The translations under genes were made by a program, and so were the position numbers. From Bacteroides eggerthii (GTDB lineage Bacteria; Bacteroidota; Bacteroidia; Bacteroidales; Bacteroidaceae), in contig NZ_CP102258.1 in assembly GCF_025146565.1 (NCBI RefSeq), forward strand, positions 3,938,001-4,002,000: a stretch of DNA of 64,000 nucleotides. Direction: 5' to 3'. Positions within the stretch are counted from its first letter, which is position 1. Each line of letters starts with the position of its first letter. The notes under the pieces were generated by a model. That model saw only the letters and a list, made by a program, of their open reading frames with translations, was not told where the DNA came from and made no database searches. Of the stretch, positions 34,347-43,214 are shown in pieces.

Positions 34347-35510
34347 TCAAAGTTCTACGATCTCTTCTCCACACAGAGTCAGTTTTTCCAAGCCCTCTGT
34401 TGTTACAACCCAGGAATTTTCAATCCCGACAGGGCCTATGTCCGGCAAAACAATCTTCGGTTCCAATGCAAATACCATTCCCGGCTCCAACTCCTGCTTC
34501 ATGCGCGGAGCCAATACCGGCATCTCATTTATCTCCAGTCCGATGCCATGCCCTATGAACTTCGCTTTTTGACTAACTCCCATAAAGTAATCCGCAAAAC
34601 CGGCTTTAGTTACTATATCAATGGCCTTGTTGTACATATCTTCGCAAGCAGTCCCCGGTTTTGCCATTGCAGTAACCTCTTCTTGCACCTCCATACAAGT
34701 CTGATGCGCAGCATACGCTTGTTCCGGCAATTTACCGATGGAGAACACGCGGCTCATATCCCCCATATAGCCATAGAAGTTTCCACCCATATCCACCATG
34801 AAACACTGTCCCGCTTTCAGAAGCGTTCCACTCACCCCACCGGGCAATGACGGGTCAAGTCCTTTACCTCCCAACGCAAAATCATACGGGGAAGGGACTG
34901 CTGCATTATCACCGGCCAAAAGACTTCCCATAAAGATTTCCATGCTCTGCCCGAATACGCGGAAAATGCCCAAGCAACCTTCCAGACGCATCAACCGTTC
35001 TATTTCGATGGACAACTGCCGGTCCGTCATCCCCGGCTGATAAACGGAAGGGATTTGTTCATACGCTTTTGCATGGGCAGCTCCGGAACGGCGGAACAGT
35101 TCAATTTCCATCGGAGTCTTTATGCTTCGCGCCTGGCGGATCAATGCCGTACCGCAAGGCACAACTTCTGCTTCAGGGAAACAGGCAGCCAGACGGTTAT
35201 ATTCCGTAAAAGGCAGCTCATCGCCCTCCAGCATCAGTTTGGTTGGCAAAGGCAAGCCATATTCTTTCAACAATTCAGAAATCTGTTCCGGTTTACGGAT
35301 AGAATGGATATGTTCGCCCTCAATGTCATTAGGACGTTTTAAGAACAAGCGCGCAGGAGCATTCAGCGGTAAATACAAATATCCGCTGACTACGCGTCCG
35401 TATGTATAGATTAAATTTACATTACAAGTGATAAGGGCGGCATCAATGTCCTGCTGCACCATGAGGGCACGTATCTTATCACGTCTCAATTTCAATTCAG
35501 GTTGTAACAT
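34347..35510 (-). CDS. Xaa-Pro aminopeptidase/dipeptidase (M24)
   Basis: 387 aa from MLQPELKLRRDKIRA; the frame can be extended to a TTG at 35540 but that overlaps the promoter. The N-terminal creatinase-like domain (about 1-130) is followed by a pita-bread M24 domain with FMVDMGGNFYGYMGDMSRVF-type metal Asp residues, IGHGIGLEINEMP (His) and FALEPKIV plus GPVGIENSWVV (Glu ligands). It would cut Xaa-Pro dipeptides or N-terminal Xaa-Pro bonds. A -7 box TACCTTTG (35545-35538, bottom strand) gives a leader of about 20 nt. Confidence 0.88.
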   Translation of the reverse strand: MLQPELKLRRDKIRALMVQQDIDAALITCNVNLIYTYGRVVSGYLYLPLNAPARLFLKRPNDIEGEHIHSIRKPEQISELLKEYGLPLPTKLMLEGDELPFTEYNRLAACFPEAEVVPCGTALIRQARSIKTPMEIELFRRSGAAHAKAYEQIPSVYQPGMTDRQLSIEIERLMRLEGCLGIFRVFGQSMEIFMGSLLAGDNAAVPSPYDFALGGKGLDPSLPGGVSGTLLKAGQCFMVDMGGNFYGYMGDMSRVFSIGKLPEQAYAAHQTCMEVQEEVTAMAKPGTACEDMYNKAIDIVTKAGFADYFMGVSQKAKFIGHGIGLEINEMPVLAPRMKQELEPGMVFALEPKIVLPDIGPVGIENSWVVTTEGLEKLTLCGEEIVEL

Positions 35511-35537
35511 CTCTTTGTTTTTTATAATTTCAAGATG

Positions 35538-35545
35538 CAAAGGTA
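35538..35545 (-). promoter_or_regulatory. -7 element of the Xaa-Pro peptidase gene
   Basis: TACCTTTG on the bottom strand, 28 bases before the ATG at 35510. It argues against use of the TTG start at 35540. Confidence 0.45.
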
Positions 35546-35554
35546 CGAAAAAAC

Positions 35555-35603
35555 AGTAATTAGTGGTGAGCGATTAGTGATTAATCACTCACCACTAATT
35601 ACT
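35555..35603. repeat. Large cruciform-like AATCACTAAT repeat
   Basis: AGTAATTAGTGGTGAG (35555-35570) pairs with CTCACCACTAATTACT (35588-35603), 16 bp, and the loop contains the palindrome GTGATTAATCAC (35577-35588). It lies between the 3' end of the second glutamate dehydrogenase gene and the promoter of the peptidase gene. Confidence 0.65.
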
Positions 35604-35609
35604 ATAAAA

Positions 35610-35648
35610 AAAGCACTGCCCATACCTTCACAGGCAAGGGCAGCACAA
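35610..35648 (-). terminator. Terminator of the second glutamate dehydrogenase gene
   Basis: On the bottom strand GCTGCCC pairs with GGGCAGTGC (one bulge) around a 16-nt loop and is followed by seven T. Confidence 0.7.
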
Positions 35649-35684
35649 ACCACAAATACAAATACAACTAAACAAAGTTTTTCT

Positions 35685-37022
35685 TTAGATAATTCCCTGC
35701 CCCATCATGGCATGGGCTACTTTCATGAAACCGGCTATATTAGCACCTTTCACATAATTGATGTAGCCGTCGGGTTCAGTTCCGTATTTCACACACTGGG
35801 TATGGATTCCATGCATAATGGCATGCAATTTTTCATCCACCTCGGCAGCACTCCAGCTGATGTGCATGGCATTCTGCGACATTTCCAAACCGCTGGTGGC
35901 TACACCACCTGCATTCACAGCCTTACCCGGTGCATACATAATCTTATTCTCAATAAAGAGGTCAATGGCCTCAGGCGTACATCCCATATTAGAAATTTCG
36001 CCTACACAAGTCACATTATTATCAATCAAGTGCTGTGCATCTTCGCCGTTCAGCTCGTTCTGTGTTGCGCAAGGCAAAGCGATATCCGCCTTTACCTCCC
36101 ATGGGCGTTTGCCCGGAACAAAAGTGGAGCCGGGGAATTCGTCGGCATACGGAGCTACAATATCATTGCCCGATGCGCGAAGTTCCAGCATATAATCAAT
36201 CTTTTCACCGCTAATACCGTTCGGATCATAGATATAACCGTCCGGACCGGAGATGGTAATGACTTTCGCTCCCAACTGGGTAGCCTTCGTAGCAGCGCCC
36301 CAAGCCACATTTCCGAAACCGGAGATAGCAACGGTCTTGCCTTTAATGTCAATGCCTTTGGTCTCCAGCATCTGATGTACAAAATATAATCCGCCAAAGC
36401 CGGTTGCTTCGGGACGTATCAATGAGCCACCGAATTCCAGACCTTTGCCAGTGAAAGTTCCCGTAAACTCACGTGTCAATTTTTTATACATACCGAACAT
36501 ATAGCCCACTTCACGACCGCCCACACCGATGTCACCGGCAGGCACATCCATATCGGGACCAAGATGACGCCACAACTCCAACATGAATGCCTGGCAGAAA
36601 CGCATCACTTCCGCATCACTCTTACCGCGCGGAGAGAAGTCCGAACCGCCTTTACCGCCGCCCATAGGCAGAGTGGTCAAAGCATTCTTGAAAGTCTGTT
36701 CAAAACCCAAGAACTTCAAAATAGAGAGGTTCACAGAGGCATGGAAACGAATACCGCCCTTATACGGACCAATAGCATTGTTGAACTGTACACGATAACC
36801 GAGGTTGGTCTGCACTTCACCCTTATCATCCACCCACGTGACGCGGAAAGTAAAAATACGGTCGGGTTCAACCAATCGTTCTATGATCTTTGCTTTCTCG
36901 AACTCAGGATGCTGATTGTAGATATCTTCGATAGAAAGAAGTACTTCCTTTACGGCTTGAAGATATTCAGACTCGCCGGGATGCTTTGCCTCCAAAGAGG
37001 ACATGATACGTTCGATATTCAT
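35685..37022 (-). CDS. Glutamate dehydrogenase, NAD-type signature
   Basis: 445 aa, the same length as the enzyme at 18334 and similar to it throughout, including PMGGGKGGSDFSPRG with Lys-124. The nucleotide loop differs: SGFGNVAWGAATKATQLGAK followed by ISGPDGYIYDPNGI, nearly the pattern of the NAD-specific Clostridium symbiosum enzyme. It is therefore probably the catabolic, NAD-linked paralogue. A -7 box TATATTTG (37102-37095, bottom strand) precedes a leader of about 65 nt. It is followed by its own terminator. Confidence 0.92.
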   Translation of the reverse strand: MNIERIMSSLEAKHPGESEYLQAVKEVLLSIEDIYNQHPEFEKAKIIERLVEPDRIFTFRVTWVDDKGEVQTNLGYRVQFNNAIGPYKGGIRFHASVNLSILKFLGFEQTFKNALTTLPMGGGKGGSDFSPRGKSDAEVMRFCQAFMLELWRHLGPDMDVPAGDIGVGGREVGYMFGMYKKLTREFTGTFTGKGLEFGGSLIRPEATGFGGLYFVHQMLETKGIDIKGKTVAISGFGNVAWGAATKATQLGAKVITISGPDGYIYDPNGISGEKIDYMLELRASGNDIVAPYADEFPGSTFVPGKRPWEVKADIALPCATQNELNGEDAQHLIDNNVTCVGEISNMGCTPEAIDLFIENKIMYAPGKAVNAGGVATSGLEMSQNAMHISWSAAEVDEKLHAIMHGIHTQCVKYGTEPDGYINYVKGANIAGFMKVAHAMMGQGII

Positions 37023-37312
37023 AATATTACGTTTTAAAGGTTCTTATCACGTTAGCCAATCGTTGTTTAGACAAAGTGTCAACGAACAACACTGCAAATA
37101 TAGGAAAACTTTTCAAAACACCTAAACTTAACAGCAATATTTTAATCAAATAATGATAAAACGTCAGGCCGCACAAAACATGAAGGATTAACAAATTGAA
37201 GTTAAGCCATGCCATGCCAATATATCGCACCGGTAATTCTTTATTCTTCTATTCCTCATTCTTCATTTTAATTGTTACTTTTGTCCTCCGAACTAATAAA
37301 CCATGAGAGAAC

Positions 37313-40282
37313 ATGCTTAGTAAGTTTAAATTAAACCAGCTATATTTCAAAGATACGCAGTTCGCCAACCTCATGACGCGGCGTATTTTCAATGTGCTTT
37401 TAATCGCCAACCCTTATGACGCTTTCATGCTGGAGGACGACGGACGCATCGATGAGAAAATCTTCAATGAATACACCTCGCTTTCCCTGCGCTACCCGCC
37501 GCGTTTCACCCAGGTTTCCACTTGCGAGGAAGCATTGGCGCAACTGTCTTCCATGCCATACGACCTTATTATATGCATGCCGGGCACAGGAGACAACGAG
37601 GGGTTTGACGTAGCACGAACCATCAAAGGTCAATACGAGCATATTCCCATGGTGATTTTAACGCCGTTCAGTCATGGTATCACCAAACGCATTGCCAACG
37701 AAGACCTCAGTTCGTTCGACTATATTTTCTGTTGGCTGGGAAACACCGATTTGCTGGTATCCATCATCAAGCTGATTGAAGACAAGATGAATCTGGAGCA
37801 TGACGTCAGTGAAGTCGGCGTGCAGATTATTCTTCTGGTAGAAGACGGCATCCGTTTCTACTCTTCCATCCTGCCCAACCTCTATAAATTCGTATTGAAG
37901 CAGAGTCAGGAGTTCTCCACCGAGGCGTTGAATGCACACCAGCGTACGCTGCGTATGAGAGGGCGTCCCAAAATAGTTCTTGCGCGTACCTATGATGAAG
38001 CAATCGGCATTTACGAAAAGTACAAGAACAACATCCTTGGAGTCATTACGGACGTCCGTTTTCCCCGCGTAGAACGTGGTGAGAAAGATGCGCTTGCGGG
38101 TATAAAATTATGTGCGGCCATACGCAAGGAAGACCCGTTCGTGCCATTGATCATACAATCTTCCGAATCGGAAAATGTGTTGTATGCAGCCAAATATGAC
38201 GCAGCCTTTATCGATAAGAACTCCAAGAAAATGGATGTGGACTTACGCCGTATCGTATCGGATAATTTCGGTTTCGGCGACTTTATCTTCCGCAATCCCG
38301 ATACGCTGGAAGAGATTGCCCGCGTCAAAAACCTGAAAGAGCTCCAGAACATTCTCTTTGCTGTTCCGGCGGAGTCATTCCTCTATCACATCAGCCGCAA
38401 CCATGTGAGCCGCTGGCTTTATTCACGCGCCATGTTCCCCATTGGAGAGTTCTTGAAACCTATCACATGGAACAGCCTTCAGGATGTGGACGCTCACCGT
38501 AAGATCATTTTCGAGGCTATCGTGAAGTACCGCAAAATGAAAAACCAGGGTGTGGTGGCGGTATTCAAACGCGACCGTTTTGACCGCTACTCGAACTTTG
38601 CCCGCATCGGCGACGGCTCATTGGGCGGGAAAGGCCGCGGCTTGGCATTTATCGACAATATGGTGAAGCACCACCCTGAATTTGAAGAGTTTGAGAATGC
38701 ACGCGTTGCCATACCCAAGACCGTAGTGCTCTGTACAGATGTATTCGACGAGTTCATGGATACCAACAACCTGTATCAGATAGCCCTGTCCGATGCAGAT
38801 GATGATGTGATTCTCCGCTACTTCCTGAAAGCCAAACTGCCCGACCGTCTGGTTGAGGACTTTTTCACTTTCTTCGATGTAGTGAAATCGCCCATTGCCA
38901 TCCGTTCTTCCTCTCTATTGGAAGATTCGCACTACCAGCCTTTCGCCGGGATCTACAATACTTATATGATTCCCTACCTGGACGATAAGTATGAAATGCT
39001 CCGCATGCTCAGTGATGCAATCAAAGGAGTTTACGCCTCTGTATATTTCCGCGACTCCAAAGCCTATATGCAGGCCACAAGCAATGTCATCGACCAGGAA
39101 AAGATGGCTGTCATCCTGCAAGAAGTGGTGGGCAACCAGTACGGTGACCGCTATTATCCTTCCATGTCGGGTGTGGCACGTTCGCTCAACTACTACCCCA
39201 TCGGAGATGAGAGAGCGGAAGAAGGCATCGTAAACCTGGCGCTCGGCTTGGGTAAGTATATCGTGGACGGCGGCATGACCCTCCGTTTCTCTCCCTATCA
39301 TCCCAACCAAGTCCTGCAAACCAGTGAAATGGAAATTGCACTGAAAGAAACCCAGACGCGCTTCTACGCTCTCGACTTGCGCAATGCCGGCCATGATTTC
39401 TCTATCGATGACGGCTTCAACCTGTTGAAACTGCACGTAAAAGAAGCGGAAAAAGACGGTTCGCTCAACTATATAGCTTCCACCTACGACCCGTATGACC
39501 AGATTATCCGCGACGGTTTATATCCGGGAGGGCGCAAAGTTATTACCTTCGCCAATATCCTGCAACATGATGTGTTTCCACTGTCCCGCATCCTGCAACT
39601 GGCATTGAAGTATGGGCAGCAGGAAATGCGTCGTCCCGTAGAGATTGAATTTGCAGCTACCATGAGCCGGGAAAAAGACAAGACAGGCACTTTCTATCTC
39701 CTGCAGATCCGCCCGATTGTCGACAGCAAGGAGATGCTCGATGAAGATCTCACAGCTATCCCCGACGAGCAATTGCTGCTCCGTTCCAATAATTCCTTAG
39801 GGCATGGAATCATGAACGAACTGCAAGATGTGGTCTATGTAAAGACCGATGATTACAGCGCTTCCCACAATCAGGATATTGCCTGGGAGATAGAAAAGCT
39901 GAACCAGCAATTCTTGAATGAAGGAAAGAATTATGTCCTGATAGGTCCGGGACGTTGGGGTAGCAGTGACACGTGGCTCGGAATTCCTGTTAAATGGCCG
40001 CATATCAGTGCAGCGCGCATCATTGTAGAAGCCGGGCTGACGAATTATCGCGTCGATCCCAGTCAGGGGACACACTTTTTTCAGAACCTGACTTCCTTCG
40101 GAGTAGGCTATTTCACGATCAATGCTTTTATGAACGACGGAGTATACAATCAGGACTTCTTGAATACGCAACCTGCTGTGCATGAGACTAAATACCTGCG
40201 CCATGTCCATTTTGAACATCCGATAGTGGCCAAGATGGACGGGAAAAAGAAACAAGGAGTGGTATTGCTGCCCGATTCCTAA
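37313..40282 (+). CDS. Two-receiver-like, ATP-grasp (PPDK_N) protein without PEP-synthase catalytic domains
   Basis: 989 aa. Residues about 25-125 and 165-300 look like two receiver-type folds (YDLIICMPGTGDNEGFDVA, then ILGVITDVRFPRVE and VPLIIQSSES). From about 430 to 805 is a PPDK N-terminal ATP-grasp domain (GDGSLGGKGRGLAFI at 433, PIAIRSSSLLEDS at 528, FYLLQIRPIVD at its end). The C-terminal 180 residues are unassigned (VLIGPGRWGSSDTWLGIPV is notable). The swivelling phospho-His domain and the PEP/pyruvate TIM barrel are absent, so the common label of PEP synthase should not be used. It may be a signalling phosphotransferase. Monocistronic, with a terminator after it. Confidence 0.75.
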   Translation: MLSKFKLNQLYFKDTQFANLMTRRIFNVLLIANPYDAFMLEDDGRIDEKIFNEYTSLSLRYPPRFTQVSTCEEALAQLSSMPYDLIICMPGTGDNEGFDVARTIKGQYEHIPMVILTPFSHGITKRIANEDLSSFDYIFCWLGNTDLLVSIIKLIEDKMNLEHDVSEVGVQIILLVEDGIRFYSSILPNLYKFVLKQSQEFSTEALNAHQRTLRMRGRPKIVLARTYDEAIGIYEKYKNNILGVITDVRFPRVERGEKDALAGIKLCAAIRKEDPFVPLIIQSSESENVLYAAKYDAAFIDKNSKKMDVDLRRIVSDNFGFGDFIFRNPDTLEEIARVKNLKELQNILFAVPAESFLYHISRNHVSRWLYSRAMFPIGEFLKPITWNSLQDVDAHRKIIFEAIVKYRKMKNQGVVAVFKRDRFDRYSNFARIGDGSLGGKGRGLAFIDNMVKHHPEFEEFENARVAIPKTVVLCTDVFDEFMDTNNLYQIALSDADDDVILRYFLKAKLPDRLVEDFFTFFDVVKSPIAIRSSSLLEDSHYQPFAGIYNTYMIPYLDDKYEMLRMLSDAIKGVYASVYFRDSKAYMQATSNVIDQEKMAVILQEVVGNQYGDRYYPSMSGVARSLNYYPIGDERAEEGIVNLALGLGKYIVDGGMTLRFSPYHPNQVLQTSEMEIALKETQTRFYALDLRNAGHDFSIDDGFNLLKLHVKEAEKDGSLNYIASTYDPYDQIIRDGLYPGGRKVITFANILQHDVFPLSRILQLALKYGQQEMRRPVEIEFAATMSREKDKTGTFYLLQIRPIVDSKEMLDEDLTAIPDEQLLLRSNNSLGHGIMNELQDVVYVKTDDYSASHNQDIAWEIEKLNQQFLNEGKNYVLIGPGRWGSSDTWLGIPVKWPHISAARIIVEAGLTNYRVDPSQGTHFFQNLTSFGVGYFTINAFMNDGVYNQDFLNTQPAVHETKYLRHVHFEHPIVAKMDGKKKQGVVLLPDS

Positions 40283-40340
40283 CGTATTGTTGTTAAAAAT
40301 AAGCAAAAAAAGCAATGACAGGCTCTTCTTTTTTTGCTGG

Positions 40341-40370
40341 AAATGGAACAAATGATGTTCCATTTTTCAT
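40341..40370 (+). terminator. Terminator after the ATP-grasp protein gene
   Basis: AAATGGAAC (40341-40349) pairs with GTTCCATTT (40357-40365) around a 7-nt loop, followed by T-rich sequence. Confidence 0.75.
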
Positions 40371-40421
40371 TTTTGCATGTAAAACGGAGCTTTATAGGAG
40401 CTTTTTATTGCCTAAAAGCAA

Positions 40422-40429
40422 TATCTTTG
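40422..40429 (+). promoter_or_regulatory. -7 element ahead of the eight-gene lipoprotein operon
   Basis: TATCTTTG, a full match to TAnnTTTG, 48 bases before the first ATG at 40478. No good TTTG -33 box is at the expected distance, so an activator or alternative factor may be needed. Confidence 0.4.
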
Positions 40430-40477
40430 TACCCGAAAAGAGAACTAATAAGTGAAAAAGATAATCAAGTTTTGCAA

Positions 40478-41914
40478 ATGGGCAACACACATGCAACTGT
40501 TCTAATCTTACTTGCAACAATGTGCACCCTGTTATCCGGATGTACTAAAGACAATGACTACACAGTCACAACAGGCAAGGGGCGCCTCAACATCAGGTTG
40601 ATTGCTGACGGCAGCACACAGGATGTAGCTACGCGGGTGGAAGAAACATTACCCGATATAAACGATTTTGCAATATCTGTTTTGAAAGGTGATGAAGTGA
40701 AATACTCCTGCGATAAGTTCAGCCAATATTCGGATGAAGTCTTATTTCCCATCGGGCAATATACTCTAAAAGCCTCTTACGGGCAACTTCATAACGAAGG
40801 ATTCAACAAGCCCTGCTTCACAGGTCTGCAAGAGTTCTCGATTGAAGACCAGAAGGAAACAAATGTGGAAGTGACCTGTCATCTTGCCAATGTCAAGGTG
40901 TCGGCCACTTATACGGAAAGTTTCAAGAAATACTTTTCCGATTACAGTCTGAAAGTAAATTCGGAAGGCAACTCTCCCATCCAGTTTGCCAAAGAGGAGA
41001 CACGTTCCTGCTATTTCAAGCCCGGCAAACTGACCCTCACACTGAACCTGACCAAAAGAGACGGCGGCGTCCAGTCCTCCTACCAGCCCATTGTTATAGA
41101 CAATGCGCTGGCACAACATCATTATAAGTTTAATTTTGATGTCAACGCAGGAAGTGCAACCGTAAACATCACCTTTACGGACAGGACCGAAACAGTGACG
41201 CACACCATTGATGTGTCAGACGGGACTATGCGTATAGATCCTCCTTTCTTCATACTTAATGGATTTACCAGTAATACGGCATTAGACATCAAAGAAGGAA
41301 AGGAAGCCGATCATCCTTTATCCTTATATTTGAATGCGCGTTCCGGCATCGAGGAGTGCATATTAACCACATCGTCCTCCTCGCTCATTTCACAAGGCTG
41401 GCCTGCCTATATAGATTTGGCCGACTTATCTACCGACAAGCTGCAATTATTGCAATCTTTCGGTTTGCAGCTTAAGGGGCTCGGAGCCAACAAAGACAAG
41501 ATTGCCACGATTGATTTCACCAACGTCATTCCCCATATAGAATATGACAACGGGGTTCTCAGCACCTTTAAGCTCGTGGCCAAGGACAAACTGAAAAAAG
41601 TGAATAAAGAGGAGGTTATATTGGCGATAAACAGTCTTAGCAACCAATTTGCAGTGGTTCCTCCCGAAGCGTTGCCATCGGGTTCCACCTACATTGACCT
41701 GGTGGTCACTTTGGATGGCAAACCGGAAACCATAAAAGCCAGTTGTATATTATACGGCGCTTCACAAGATTTGAAATGCGGACTTTTATCTACTGAAGGT
41801 GATGGCATCACACATCATATCCGCGTCACGTTCCCTGTCAAGATAACGTCATCCACGCAAATGACAGTAACCTGCGGACGCAAAAAAGCAACATTCACTT
41901 TATCCGTAAACTAA
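40478..41914 (+). CDS. DUF4493-like fimbrillin-type lipoprotein (operon gene 1)
   Basis: 478 aa from MGNTHATVLILLATMC; the frame is open further upstream but the signal peptide and lipobox (LLSGC, Cys-22) set the start. After the Cys comes a strand (GRLNIRLIADG) and then ATR with Thr-52/Arg-53, followed by the DUF4493-type block FAISVLKGDE, FPIGQYTLKASYG and VEVTCHLANVKVSATY. The C-terminal half (about 270-478) is further beta-rich sequence ending in a strand (KKATFLSVN-like). The Arg resembles fimbrillin processing sites. First gene of the operon; 19 bases before the next. Confidence 0.75.
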   Translation: MGNTHATVLILLATMCTLLSGCTKDNDYTVTTGKGRLNIRLIADGSTQDVATRVEETLPDINDFAISVLKGDEVKYSCDKFSQYSDEVLFPIGQYTLKASYGQLHNEGFNKPCFTGLQEFSIEDQKETNVEVTCHLANVKVSATYTESFKKYFSDYSLKVNSEGNSPIQFAKEETRSCYFKPGKLTLTLNLTKRDGGVQSSYQPIVIDNALAQHHYKFNFDVNAGSATVNITFTDRTETVTHTIDVSDGTMRIDPPFFILNGFTSNTALDIKEGKEADHPLSLYLNARSGIEECILTTSSSSLISQGWPAYIDLADLSTDKLQLLQSFGLQLKGLGANKDKIATIDFTNVIPHIEYDNGVLSTFKLVAKDKLKKVNKEEVILAINSLSNQFAVVPPEALPSGSTYIDLVVTLDGKPETIKASCILYGASQDLKCGLLSTEGDGITHHIRVTFPVKITSSTQMTVTCGRKKATFTLSVN

Positions 41915-41933
41915 TTGAACATATACTTTCGAT

Positions 41934-43208
41934 ATGAAGAAATCAGTATGCATAATAGTACTCTCTTTAGTGTATGTGCTCGCATTTGTTTCATGCGAGC
42001 GTGAGCAATACTCCACCGAAGAGGGAAATAAGGTAGAAACAGTTTCGGAAGGGCAGATAAACCTTTCTTCCTTGAAACTGACGGTAAACGTCAACGCCAA
42101 TGCTGCAACACGTGCCGATATAGATACAAAAAACTATATCATCCGCATCTATAATCGTGACAACGATAACAAACTCGTACAAGAATGGAAATACAGTGAG
42201 ATGCCGGAGATTTTCTCATTAAAGGTGGGCAACTACACCGTAGCCGCATTCTCGCACGATGTTCTTCCCGCCGAGTTCGAGCATCCCTATTACTACGGGA
42301 AAGAAGACTTTGAAATCCTAAAAGACCAAATCACCGACATCATAGACCTGCAATGCGTATTGCGCAGCGTCATGGTGACAGTGGAGTATGACGAAAAGCT
42401 ACTGACCCTATTGGGCAATGATGTAAAGGCAAATGTCACTTTAGGCCAAGGCTCACTGGATTTTGTAAAAGATGAAACACGCGCCGGTTACTATCAGGCG
42501 ATCAATGAAAACGCCAATGTAATCACCACACGCCTCACCGGAACCGTAGAGGGTGAAAGCGTGGATATATCAAAAGGATTTCCGCAAGTGAAAGCAGGCG
42601 CCCATAAGATTATCAGATATACACTGAAAGATGTGGACGAAAACGGCAGCTCCGAGGGAGGCAATGCGGACATCAGCATCCGAATCGACGTGACTTGCAC
42701 CACCGTAGAGCAGGATATCATAGTAGACCCCGATGAAGATATCGTTCCCGACGAGCCCGATGAGCCGGACAACCCGGACAATCCTTCCGGAGAGCAACCC
42801 ACCATCAAGGGGGACGGATTCAACATATCCAAAGCTATCGTATTGCCTGAGACGACCTCTCCCGATAATCCTTATCCGGTAGTGGTGAACATCGCCGCTG
42901 TCAACGGCATCGCCAACCTGAAAGTCACGATAGACTCCGACGTCTTGGATGAAGACGCATTGGCAGATGTCGGCCTGAAGAAAGACTTCGACTTGGCCCA
43001 TCCCGAAGAGCTGAAAGACGCCTTGGAAGGATTAGGCTTCCCCGTAGGCGAAGATGTTGCCGGAAAGACAGAGTTGATATTCAATATTACCAAGTTCACC
43101 GGATTATTGACAATGCTGAATCCCGGCACCCACAATTTCATTATTACGGTTGTAGACACCAAGAACAATAAGACAACTGAAACATTAACACTTGTCTGGA
43201 GTAACTAA
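41934..43208 (+). CDS. DUF4493-like lipoprotein (operon gene 2)
   Basis: 424 aa. Lipobox FVSC (Cys-21), a first strand LKLTVNVNANA, then ATR (Thr-59/Arg-60) and the DUF4493-type pattern (YIIRIYNRDN, SLKVGNYTVAAFSH, IDLQCVLRSVMVTVEYDE). A Pro/Asp/Glu-rich linker (DPDEDIVPDEPDEPDNPDNP, about 263-283) joins it to a second beta-rich domain (about 290-424) that resembles the C-terminal part of operon gene 1. Probably surface or periplasm facing. Six bases separate it from the next gene. Confidence 0.75.
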   Translation: MKKSVCIIVLSLVYVLAFVSCEREQYSTEEGNKVETVSEGQINLSSLKLTVNVNANAATRADIDTKNYIIRIYNRDNDNKLVQEWKYSEMPEIFSLKVGNYTVAAFSHDVLPAEFEHPYYYGKEDFEILKDQITDIIDLQCVLRSVMVTVEYDEKLLTLLGNDVKANVTLGQGSLDFVKDETRAGYYQAINENANVITTRLTGTVEGESVDISKGFPQVKAGAHKIIRYTLKDVDENGSSEGGNADISIRIDVTCTTVEQDIIVDPDEDIVPDEPDEPDNPDNPSGEQPTIKGDGFNISKAIVLPETTSPDNPYPVVVNIAAVNGIANLKVTIDSDVLDEDALADVGLKKDFDLAHPEELKDALEGLGFPVGEDVAGKTELIFNITKFTGLLTMLNPGTHNFIITVVDTKNNKTTETLTLVWSN

Positions 43209-43214
43209 CTATTT

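Noticed and set aside
37027-37230. Leftward 67-codon frame upstream of the second glutamate dehydrogenase gene
   Set aside because: It overlaps the -7 box and leader of that gene and has no coding signature beyond AT-driven hydrophobicity.
37313-40282. Phosphoenolpyruvate synthase
   Set aside because: Only the ATP-grasp domain is present; the phospho-His and PEP/pyruvate domains needed for the reaction are absent.
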